A stretch of DNA of 64,000 nt from Hippea maritima DSM 10411 (GTDB taxonomy: Bacteria > Campylobacterota_A > Desulfurellia > Desulfurellales > Hippeaceae). Below the pieces are notes generated by a model that did no database searches, was not told the origin of the DNA, and saw only the letters and a program-made list of their open reading frames with translations. The stretch spans positions 448,501 to 512,500 of the forward strand of contig NC_015318.1 in the NCBI RefSeq assembly GCF_000194135.1, read 5' to 3'. Shown here one piece after another: positions 56,904 through 63,942 of the stretch (its first letter is position 1; each line of letters opens with the position of its first letter). The translations under genes were made by a program, and so were the position numbers.

Positions 56904-57844
56904 ATTACTACGCTAAAACATTTTACGAAGTTTTCATATATATCTTTTCCGAACTCGCTCACAAAGAAGTCTATATTGTCTTTTAGAGCTTCAAATGTTG
57001 TTTTTGGGTTTTCGTCTTTATATTCCCTCTTTGATGTTATAGCATCGAATATGTCACATATAGAACATATTTTAGCAAAAATGTTTATATCTGTTTTGCC
57101 ATAAGGATAACCCGATCCATCTTTTCTTTCATGGTGTTCAAGTATGATTCTTTCAATAATTGGAGAGCGAATCTTTAGGTCGTTTCTAATTATTTCAACA
57201 CCGTAAATTGTATGTTTTTTTATCTCCTCATATTCTTCTTTTGAGTATTTACCTTTTTTTAGTAAAATTTCTGGGTCTATTTTTAACATGCCTATATCGT
57301 GTAAAAAATAGCCCTTCGAGATTTCCTCAAGTTTTTGTGTGGATAAGTCTGTAAACATCTTTTTTGTTAGCATCGAAGCGTATATTCCTACGTTGAACAT
57401 ATGAACGGCTAAGTTGTGCACGTCGCTCTTTATGAATGACAGAAAAATCGCCATGGCTTTTTCGTCGTTTATTGCGTTGGCTATAAAGAGTGATATATTT
57501 TTTGATATATCTCTTGCTATGTTTAAATCCCTGTTGTTTACCAGGTTTTCCAAGTTATCTATTAGTGAGATGTATATGGCGTACATTTTATTCTTTTTTG
57601 ACATTAATGGGTCTTTTAAAATATCATCTATATTTTTGCATATGTATTTTTTGTATTCCTTTAATTGAGAGATAGGAATATAGGCTATAAAATTTGAATT
57701 GTATTTTAATGCAGGATTATCCTTATCAAATGGTTTGTCTTTGCTAAGCAAAAGTACAGGCTTAGTTTCCTCTAAAATATATATATCAAAATCTCTCTTT
57801 TGCGATGGCTTTATAAGTTTTAGTCTTATGGGGGTAAACTTCAT
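56900..57844 (-). CDS. HD-GYP domain protein
   Basis: A 314-residue protein with an N-terminal domain of about 140 residues that I do not recognise and a C-terminal HD-GYP domain (about 140-310): HNLAVHMFNVGIYAS, FLHDIGMLKIDPEILLK, HTIYGVEII, LEHHERKDGSGYPYG and CSICDIFDAITSKREYK. Metal ligands and GYP are intact, so c-di-GMP hydrolysis is plausible. It lies in the operon between cobO and mutS2. Confidence 0.83.
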   Translation of the reverse strand: MKFTPIRLKLIKPSQKRDFDIYILEETKPVLLLSKDKPFDKDNPALKYNSNFIAYIPISQLKEYKKYICKNIDDILKDPLMSKKNKMYAIYISLIDNLENLVNNRDLNIARDISKNISLFIANAINDEKAMAIFLSFIKSDVHNLAVHMFNVGIYASMLTKKMFTDLSTQKLEEISKGYFLHDIGMLKIDPEILLKKGKYSKEEYEEIKKHTIYGVEIIRNDLKIRSPIIERIILEHHERKDGSGYPYGKTDINIFAKICSICDIFDAITSKREYKDENPKTTFEALKDNIDFFVSEFGKDIYENFVKCFSVVI

Positions 57845-57850
57845 AGCTGT

Positions 57851-58369
57851 TTACTTTTCTATACCTTCTCTTGCCTCAACCCCTTTTTTGTAATAGTGTT
57901 TTACTTCTCTCATTTCAGTAACCAAGTCTGCTTTTTCTATAACCTTTTCTGTTGCATATCTGCCCGTTATTATAAGTTCGGTGTTCTGTGGTTTTTTATC
58001 CATTAATTCTATCAAATCCTCTTCGCTGAATAATTTGAAAAACACGGCTATATTTGCCTCATCCAATATAACAACATCGTATAGGTTTTCTTTGAATGCT
58101 TTTAATACAAATTCATAGCCTTCTTTAGCTTTTTTTATGTCTTCTTGTGATGGTTTTGAATGTATAAATCCGGGCCTTCCAAACTGTTTTATGGTTATGT
58201 TTTCAAATTGCTTGAGTGCTTTATGTTCACTGTAAAATTGACCTTTGACGAATTGGACAAACAAAACCTTTAGCCCAGCACCCACAGCCCTTACGGCCAA
58301 TCCTATGGCGGCTGTAGTTTTGCCCTTTCCGTTGCCTGTGTAAATTTGAATATAGCCCTTAGTTTTCAT
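57851..58369 (-). CDS. cobO: corrinoid adenosyltransferase
   Basis: CobA/CobO/BtuR family, which transfers the adenosyl group of ATP to cob(I)alamin to make coenzyme B12. The P-loop GNGKGKTT is at residues 12-19, followed by VQFVKGQFYSEH, VVILDEANIA and LIITGRYATEKVIEKADLVTEM. At 172 residues it is normal. No other cobalamin gene and no B12 riboswitch are visible nearby, so salvage or adenosylation is its likely local role. It overlaps the TorD-like gene by 11 bases. Confidence 0.93.
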   Translation of the reverse strand: MKTKGYIQIYTGNGKGKTTAAIGLAVRAVGAGLKVLFVQFVKGQFYSEHKALKQFENITIKQFGRPGFIHSKPSQEDIKKAKEGYEFVLKAFKENLYDVVILDEANIAVFFKLFSEEDLIELMDKKPQNTELIITGRYATEKVIEKADLVTEMREVKHYYKKGVEAREGIEK

Positions 58370-58967
58370 TTAGAAGCTCCTTAAGAACTTTCTGCTCCTT
58401 TGTTAGAAAGGTAGTTCCAATTTGAGATAGGCTTCTGTAAAACAGCGGAACCTTTTTGTCCTTGTTTAGGTCGTCAAAGAAATTAAATACCCAGCTAAAC
58501 AGATGGTCAAAGAAAAATTCAGCAAACGCTGGCTTACAAGCCTCTTCATTTTCAAGCAGGAAAGCCCCAAACTCAAGTTCAAACGGTAGATAGTCTGGAA
58601 ACTCCCTTTCGTCGAATATCTCAAGTCCACAGCTTTTGTATACCTCATTTAACTGATCAGAGACCTCTCCCCCTACAAGACCGTCTTTGTAGAACGATTC
58701 ATATGGATGAAAAGGTGTTTTTGGAAAATTTGCAATAAAAAGGCCGGTATATACCCCCTGCCACTGGTGAAGTGATAACTTTTCCATCTCTTTAAGTCCT
58801 TGTTTTAGGTTTCTTATGCCGGTTAGTTTGTATCCGTTTTCGTTTAGGTTTGTATATGATTGTTTTATCATCTGAATCGCCTTTTGAATAACCTCTGAGA
58901 AATTTTCTTCAGGATATGTAAAACAGATACTTAGAAATCGATACATTGCTATTCTGTCATCTTTCAT
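58359..58967 (-). CDS. TorD/DmsD-type molybdoenzyme chaperone
   Basis: All-helical redox enzyme maturation protein of 202 residues. The motif YTGLFIANFPKTPFHPYES matches the Y-X-X-L-F...P..PYES signature, and FPDYLPFELEF corresponds to the conserved PDHLXXELEF. Such chaperones guard the apo-form and Tat signal of DMSO-reductase-family enzymes. No molybdoenzyme subunit is in the window, so the client is unknown. ATG 58967 with AGGGGAGAAGC upstream is preferred over the start at 58991. Confidence 0.82.
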   Translation of the reverse strand: MKDDRIAMYRFLSICFTYPEENFSEVIQKAIQMIKQSYTNLNENGYKLTGIRNLKQGLKEMEKLSLHQWQGVYTGLFIANFPKTPFHPYESFYKDGLVGGEVSDQLNEVYKSCGLEIFDEREFPDYLPFELEFGAFLLENEEACKPAFAEFFFDHLFSWVFNFFDDLNKDKKVPLFYRSLSQIGTTFLTKEQKVLKELLNEN

Positions 58968-58978
58968 AGCTTCTCCCC

Positions 58979-59860
58979 TTAGAGTAGGCAAAATTCAAAT
59001 ATGGCCATTCTTGCGAATACGCCATTTTCAACTTGTTTTGTTATTAGGATTTTTTCATGTTTATCCATTAAAGCTGAGCTTAATTCAACGTTTCTGTTTA
59101 CCGGTCCTGGATGCATTATGTAAGCATTAGGCATATTTTTTTCGCCTATTCCAAAAAACCTTGAGTACTCCTTTAATGATGGTATGTTTTGACCACTTTT
59201 TCTTTCAAGTTGTATGCGCAGCAGTATGATAAAATCTTTATCAGATAAGGCTTCTTGCAGGTTTGGTTCTATTTTTACACCGTCAAGCCATTCCTGTTTT
59301 GGCAGCATTGTCTTTGGTCCATAGAAGCTTAGCTTCCAATCAAAAAGTTTTGCCATCCACATATGGCTTTTTGCAACCCTACTGTTTGATATATCCCCGA
59401 TTATGCAAACATTGAGATTGTCGAGTTTGCCCTTTGCTTCAAACATGGTTATTGCATCTAAAATGGCTTGTGATGGGTGTTCATTTGTGCCGTCTCCAGC
59501 ATTTATTACCGGTATATTGGTGAACTTGCTTAAAAATTCAGGATAGCCGGACTGGTAATGTCTTATGACGAATGCGTCAGGCCTCATTGCTGATAAGTTA
59601 ATTATAGTATCGTAATCTGTTTCACCCTTTTTTAAACTTGATTGATTGTGGTCTATGTTTACAACTTCTGCGCCCATGTTTTTAGCTGCTATCTCAAATG
59701 AGGTGCGTGTACGTGTGCTATTCTCAAAAAAGAGTGTTACAATAGTTTTGTCCTTTAATTTACCTTTAAAAAGGTTAGACTCTTTGAATTTTAAAGCCCT
59801 TTTTATGATAAGTTCTATGTTTTCCTTCGATAAGTCTTTAATAGAAACAAAATGCTTCAT
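58979..59860 (-). CDS. pyrB: aspartate carbamoyltransferase catalytic subunit
   Basis: Joins carbamoyl phosphate and aspartate in pyrimidine synthesis. The carbamoyl-phosphate loop FFENSTRTRTSFE (STRTR at 48-52), QSSLKKGE, NAGDGTNEHPSQAILD and MHPGPVNR are all present. At 293 residues it is slightly short. No pyrI or pyrC is adjacent, so regulation through PyrI cannot be inferred. Confidence 0.94.
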   Translation of the reverse strand: MKHFVSIKDLSKENIELIIKRALKFKESNLFKGKLKDKTIVTLFFENSTRTRTSFEIAAKNMGAEVVNIDHNQSSLKKGETDYDTIINLSAMRPDAFVIRHYQSGYPEFLSKFTNIPVINAGDGTNEHPSQAILDAITMFEAKGKLDNLNVCIIGDISNSRVAKSHMWMAKLFDWKLSFYGPKTMLPKQEWLDGVKIEPNLQEALSDKDFIILLRIQLERKSGQNIPSLKEYSRFFGIGEKNMPNAYIMHPGPVNRNVELSSALMDKHEKILITKQVENGVFARMAIFEFCLL

Positions 59861-59870
59861 ACCTACAACC

Positions 59871-60725
59871 TCATTTCTCTATATCTCTATGCAAAATTTC
59901 AACCTCAAAGCCCTTTTTAATCAAGTATTCCTTTATATACTCCACGATTGCTACCGATCTATGCTTGCCGCCCGTGCATCCTATGGATATAGTTAGATAG
60001 CTTTTGCCCTCTTTTATGTAATGCGGTATAAATGCATCTAAAAAGCCTCTTAGATAGTCTAAAAACTCATTGGTCTGGCTTTGATTCATTACAAAGTCAT
60101 ATGTTTTTTTGTCAAGACCGGTTGTATCTTTTAACTCATCAATGAAGTATGGGTTCGGTAAAAACCTCACATCAAAAACGTTATCTGACTCTATGGGTAT
60201 TCCATATTTAAACCCAAACGATATAAGCTGGATTATTAATCTCTTATCCTGCTTTAAAAACTTTTCATACACCAACCTTCTGAGTTGATTAACGTTAAGT
60301 TGTGTTGTGTCTATGATGAAATCTGCTATCTTTTTTATAGGTTCTATAGCTTCTTTTTCTTCTTTGATTGCTTTAGATAGTGGAATCTTTCTGAGTAGGC
60401 TTAACGGGTGGGATCTCCTTGTTTGTTCAAATCTTTTGATTAATGTTTTATCATCTGATTCAAAGAATATAATTTTGTATTCTATCTTAGAATGGTCAAG
60501 CCACTCTTTAATTTCTTTTATTTCTTCAGTTAGGTTGGGGTCTCTGATATCGCAAACGCCCGCTATCTTGTTTATCTGACTGTTTGATAGTTCTATTATG
60601 TCTATGAATTTTTTAAGCAAAGAGAGCGGCAGGTTGTCTATGCAAAAATAACCACTATCTTCGAACGCTTTCAAGGCTGTGGTTTTACCGCTTCCAGATA
60701 ATCCACTGATAAAGACAATTTCCAC
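59871..60725 (-). CDS. rapZ: RapZ/YvcJ nucleotide-binding RNase adapter
   Basis: A 284-residue protein with P-loop GLSGSGKT (residues 8-15), FFESDDKTLIKRFEQTRRSHPL and the C-terminal sensor domain with SFGFKYGIP, DVRFLPNPY and IGCTGGKHRSVAI. In E. coli RapZ guides RNase E to the GlmZ small RNA and senses glucosamine-6-phosphate; outside enterics the target is not established. It follows ptsN by one base, the usual order. Confidence 0.93.
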   Translation of the reverse strand: MEIVFISGLSGSGKTTALKAFEDSGYFCIDNLPLSLLKKFIDIIELSNSQINKIAGVCDIRDPNLTEEIKEIKEWLDHSKIEYKIIFFESDDKTLIKRFEQTRRSHPLSLLRKIPLSKAIKEEKEAIEPIKKIADFIIDTTQLNVNQLRRLVYEKFLKQDKRLIIQLISFGFKYGIPIESDNVFDVRFLPNPYFIDELKDTTGLDKKTYDFVMNQSQTNEFLDYLRGFLDAFIPHYIKEGKSYLTISIGCTGGKHRSVAIVEYIKEYLIKKGFEVEILHRDIEK

Positions 60726-60726
60726 C

Positions 60727-61197
60727 TTAGCCCTTCTTTAGCTCTTCCTCTTTGTTCTTTATAAATTCTATGACTTTTTCCTTATCCTTTTCCGATATGA
60801 TGCGCTCTTTCAGCTGGTTGTCTTTAAATATTTTGGCAGCTTTAGCAAGTGCTTTAAGTAGTATGGATGGTTTTGAGCTTGGCGCAAGTACAACCAGAAA
60901 TATCTGCGATGGTACGCCATCCAATGAGCCAAAATCTATGGGTTCCTCGGTGGTAAATATGCCACATATTAATTTGCTTAGGGAATCCATTTTGGCATGT
61001 GGGAGAGCAAAGTAGCCTCCCACAGCCGTGGAGCCGAATTTTTCCCTGGCCATTAAAAGAGAAAAAACATCTTCGCTATTTAGATTGTTTTCCTTGGCTA
61101 AATACTCAGCCATCTTTTTTAAACATTCGAATTTTTCCTTGCAGTTAATGTTAAGCTTTACCGTATTAATAAAGTCTGTAATTCTGTTTTCTTTCAT
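60727..61197 (-). CDS. ptsN: PTS EIIA-type nitrogen-regulatory protein PtsN
   Basis: A 156-residue EIIA-Ntr domain. The phospho-accepting His67 lies in GGYFALPHAKM, and IFTTEEPIDFGSLDGVPSQIFLVVLAPS follows. No sugar transporter domain is fused or adjacent, so it should act as a regulator (potassium, nitrogen or envelope signals in other bacteria). Its ATG overlaps the hpf stop by four bases. Confidence 0.92.
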   Translation of the reverse strand: MKENRITDFINTVKLNINCKEKFECLKKMAEYLAKENNLNSEDVFSLLMAREKFGSTAVGGYFALPHAKMDSLSKLICGIFTTEEPIDFGSLDGVPSQIFLVVLAPSSKPSILLKALAKAAKIFKDNQLKERIISEKDKEKVIEFIKNKEEELKKG

Positions 61198-61706
61198 CTT
61201 GTTACTATATATCCATAATCGCCATTTTTCTTTTTATAGATAACACAAACCTTTCCGTTCTCTGAGTTGTTGAATACAACAAAATGCTTGTCTTCTTCAT
61301 TTAGTTTCATTATGGCTTCTTCTACAGTTAATGGTTTTGGTATGAACTCCTCTTCCACGACCACAGGCTCTCTTTCACCTGCCTCATATTGATACTGTTC
61401 GGCCTGAGATGCCCTTCTTTTTGATTTATAGAGTTTGTCTTTCATTTTTTCTATCTGTTTTTCTAATACTTCATAAACAAGGTCAATCGATGAATACATG
61501 TCCTTGGATGATTCTGTTGCTTTTATTATCTCTCCCTCTATATTTAGTTTTACATCTGCTATGTGTCTGTATTTTTCTACGCTCAATACTACATCTGCTG
61601 TAGTTGCACCGTCTATTTTTCTTTGAAGCCTGCCGATTTTTTTCTCCACATACCCTTTGATTGCCGGCGTGAGCTCTGTGTTTTTTGCACTGATTGTGAT
61701 TTTCAT
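61194..61706 (-). CDS. hpf: long-form ribosome hibernation promoting factor
   Basis: A 170-residue protein: an N-terminal ribosome-binding domain (MKITISAKNTELTPAIKGYV, then ADVVLSVEKYRHIADVKL), a variable linker, and a C-terminal dimerisation domain (KPLTVEEAIMKL, HFVVFNNSENGKVCVIYKKK, YGYIVTR). The C-terminal domain marks the long form, which makes 100S ribosome dimers without RMF. It starts the hpf-ptsN-rapZ block and follows AAAGGAGGGG. Confidence 0.93.
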   Translation of the reverse strand: MKITISAKNTELTPAIKGYVEKKIGRLQRKIDGATTADVVLSVEKYRHIADVKLNIEGEIIKATESSKDMYSSIDLVYEVLEKQIEKMKDKLYKSKRRASQAEQYQYEAGEREPVVVEEEFIPKPLTVEEAIMKLNEEDKHFVVFNNSENGKVCVIYKKKNGDYGYIVTR

Positions 61707-61727
61707 AACCCCTCCTTTTTAAAAATA

Positions 61728-62090
61728 TTAATGGTGGTGCCCGTGGTGGTGTTCGTGATCACACACCTCTTGATACGATAAATCCAATCTATTAGCTATA
61801 AAGTCCTCTATTAGCTCTCTTGCATCTTTAGGTATTGCATTGCTTATTACCTTTATGCCAAAGCTTTCAAATAGTTCTTTAGCCTTTGGTCCTATTCCAG
61901 CCACAATTACAGCATCTGCGCCTTTTTCTTTTATCCACTGAGGAAATGAGCCTTCATAATGCTCGGGTGATGGCTCTATCTGGGTTGATGTCACTTTTCC
62001 ATCCTCTATATCGAAAAATGCAAATTTGGGTGCATGACCAAAGTGTTCGCACAGTCTATCATCCTCTATAGGCATCGCAACCCTTATCAT
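61728..62090 (-). CDS. NifX/NafY-type dinitrogenase cofactor domain protein
   Basis: A 120-residue single-domain member of the family of iron-molybdenum cofactor carriers (PF02579 type). It starts IRVAMPIEDDRLCEHFGHAPKF and has DAVIVAGIGPKAKELFESFGI. The C-terminus is a histidine cluster (HEHHHGHHH), suggesting metal binding. Stand-alone members are common in anaerobes without nitrogenase, and their role is poorly known. ATG 62090 follows AGGAGG; the TTG one codon upstream is less likely. Confidence 0.85.
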   Translation of the reverse strand: MIRVAMPIEDDRLCEHFGHAPKFAFFDIEDGKVTSTQIEPSPEHYEGSFPQWIKEKGADAVIVAGIGPKAKELFESFGIKVISNAIPKDARELIEDFIANRLDLSYQEVCDHEHHHGHHH

Positions 62091-62102
62091 CAAGCTACCT
62101 CC

Positions 62103-62447
62103 TTAAAAGAATCTATTTTTCCAATAGGAATAATAATCGGCGGTTTTTCTTTCTATAGCGTACTCTTTTTCTAACTCCTCTAATTCGTCTTCGCTTATAG
62201 TTAAAAATTTTGCATTTTCTACATCAAAGTCTTTTTTGGTTAAAATCATATATGCTGTGTTTATGTCCCTGAATAGTTCTTCACTTTTCTTGTTTATATC
62301 TGGATGATACTTCTTGGCTAATTTTAGATAATTATTCCTTATTATCCATTCTGGGTCGTCTTCATTTACACCAAGCAGTTTTCTTGCAGCTATTTCATAT
62401 CTTTTTATCTTTGTAAACCTATTCTGAAACGAAAAATCGTATATCAT
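62103..62447 (-). CDS. small J-domain protein
   Basis: A 114-residue protein. Residues about 20-75 form a J domain (AARKLLGVNEDDPEWIIRNN, then YLKLAKKYHPDINKKSEELF, with His-Pro-Asp). The C-terminal 35 residues are charged and helical. It lacks the zinc and substrate domains of DnaJ, so it is a specialised DnaK partner with an unknown client. Its ATG overlaps the stop of an upstream 38-codon ORF by four bases. Confidence 0.82.
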   Translation of the reverse strand: MIYDFSFQNRFTKIKRYEIAARKLLGVNEDDPEWIIRNNYLKLAKKYHPDINKKSEELFRDINTAYMILTKKDFDVENAKFLTISEDELEELEKEYAIERKTADYYSYWKNRFF

Positions 62448-62560
62448 CCTAATACCCCCTTTAGGGTAAAAAACAACCCATTACGCTCCATGTTGAAATA
62501 ATATGCTTTTTTGAGCTTTTCATCAACAAGTTTTAAGAATTTATGCCTCAGTTGCTTCAT
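62444..62560 (-). CDS. candidate 38-residue small protein upstream of the J-domain gene
   Basis: An ORF of 38 codons, MKQLRHKFLKLVDEKLKKAY then YFNMERNGLFFTLKGVLG, ends TGA in the ATGA overlap with the J-protein start, as in coupled genes of this genome. The first half is a basic amphipathic helix. It has no Shine-Dalgarno, but a promoter-like pair ends six bases before its ATG, as in the leaderless genes. I recognise no family. The alternative is that it is only a leader of the J-protein mRNA. Confidence 0.45.
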   Translation of the reverse strand: MKQLRHKFLKLVDEKLKKAYYFNMERNGLFFTLKGVLG

Positions 62561-62566
62561 AATAAT

Positions 62567-62594
62567 AGTTTAACAAAAAACTCTGCCTTGTAAA
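62567..62594 (-). promoter_or_regulatory. leaderless-type promoter of the long minus-strand operon
   Basis: On the minus strand TTTACA (62594-62589), 16 bases, then TAAACT (62572-62567) ends six bases before the ATG of the 38-codon ORF. It would drive the run from the J-protein down to sir2. Confidence 0.45.
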
Positions 62595-62608
62595 GCTCTC
62601 TTGATTCT

Positions 62609-62637
62609 TTGACAATAGAAGTTCTATATTTTAAAAT
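62609..62637 (+). promoter_or_regulatory. leaderless-type promoter of radA
   Basis: Consensus TTGACA (62609-62614), 17 bases, then TAAAAT (62632-62637) ends six bases before the radA ATG at 62644. No Shine-Dalgarno is possible. This is the best-scoring of the leaderless candidates. Confidence 0.7.
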
Positions 62638-62643
62638 TGCAAT

Positions 62644-63924
62644 ATGGTCAAAAAAACATCAATTTATGTCTGTTCCAATTGCGGTTATACATCCTCAAAG
62701 TGGTACGGAAGGTGTCCAAATTGTGGTGAGTGGGGCACATTTGAGGAGAAAACTGGCAATGATAAGAAAAAATCCCGCGCTTTGGATTATAAAAAACCTG
62801 TGAAGATAAGCCAGGTTAATTACAGTGAGAGTTTTTTGTCCTTTGATGGTGATTTCAGTTCTCTGTTTAATAATAAACTCTCTTTGGGTGGCGTTTATTT
62901 GATTTCTGGGACCCCAGGGGTGGGTAAATCAACGCTACTTTTACAACTTGCTGGCTCTTTATCTAAAAATGGAAGGGTTGTGTATATTTCCGCTGAAGAA
63001 TCTTTAGGGCAGATTGCATCAAGGGGTGAAAGATTATCGGTAGGTGATGTAGAGCTTGTCTCAGAAAACGAACTCAATAGAATAATCGCCATGCTTGAGG
63101 TTGAAAGACCAACTATTGCTATTGTTGATTCTGTGCATACGATTTTTGATAGTGACCTCGATTATACAACAGGAGGAATTCAGCAGGTTAGGCACTGTGC
63201 GGAAAAATTAACGGAAGCTGCAAAAAGATTTTCTATAACACTTTTTATTGTTGCACACATTACAAAATCTGGTGCGATAGCAGGACCTAAAACATTGGAA
63301 CATATGGTTGATAGTGTTCTTTTACTTCAAGCTGAATCGAAGAGTGGCTTCAGGGTTTTGAAATTTCTTAAAAATCGATTTGGGTCTACAGATGAGGCTC
63401 TCATTCTTCAGATGACGGAAAAGGGTTTAGTTGAAGTAAAAGATCCTACCATTAAATTTATAGATGGGTTTAATCTAACCGATGGTGTATGCTATGGAGC
63501 TATAGCTGAGGGCAAACATCCTATTTTGATTGAGGTTCAAGCTTTATGTGTTCAAACCCCACTTGCCATACCGAGGCGTATAAGTGTAGGCTTTGATATA
63601 AACAGACTGAATATGCTTATAGCTGTCATAGAAAAGAGGGTTAATCTTCCTATGTTTAAGTATGATGTTTATGTGAATATTACAGGAGGAATTAAGGTAT
63701 CATCCACATTAATGGATGCCGCTGTTGTGGGTGCTATTTTTTCTTCGTTTAAGAAAAAGAGTTTCTTAGAGAAGAGTGTTGTTTTTTCTGAGATTGACTT
63801 GTCTGGTAGGCTCAGGCTTTTTGAGAGTGATAAGGCCATAGTTGATAAGCTTAAAGCGAGTGGCTTTAGTGTGATGTCGGCTTTGAATACAAAGGATGTA
63901 AAACGGCTTTACGATTCAGTTTAG
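62644..63924 (+). CDS. radA: DNA repair protein RadA (Sms)
   Basis: Helicase-like recombination mediator of 426 residues. A zinc finger (Cys10, Cys13, Cys24, Cys27) is followed by a RecA-like ATPase with GTPGVGKST starting near residue 89, the RadA-specific KNRFG motif, and a C-terminal Lon-protease-like domain (ITGGIKVSSTLMDAAVVGAI). It is the first gene of a plus-strand unit and is followed 18 bases later by kdsA. Confidence 0.95.
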   Translation: MVKKTSIYVCSNCGYTSSKWYGRCPNCGEWGTFEEKTGNDKKKSRALDYKKPVKISQVNYSESFLSFDGDFSSLFNNKLSLGGVYLISGTPGVGKSTLLLQLAGSLSKNGRVVYISAEESLGQIASRGERLSVGDVELVSENELNRIIAMLEVERPTIAIVDSVHTIFDSDLDYTTGGIQQVRHCAEKLTEAAKRFSITLFIVAHITKSGAIAGPKTLEHMVDSVLLLQAESKSGFRVLKFLKNRFGSTDEALILQMTEKGLVEVKDPTIKFIDGFNLTDGVCYGAIAEGKHPILIEVQALCVQTPLAIPRRISVGFDINRLNMLIAVIEKRVNLPMFKYDVYVNITGGIKVSSTLMDAAVVGAIFSSFKKKSFLEKSVVFSEIDLSGRLRLFESDKAIVDKLKASGFSVMSALNTKDVKRLYDSV

Positions 63925-63942
63925 GTAATGTAGAATATAATT

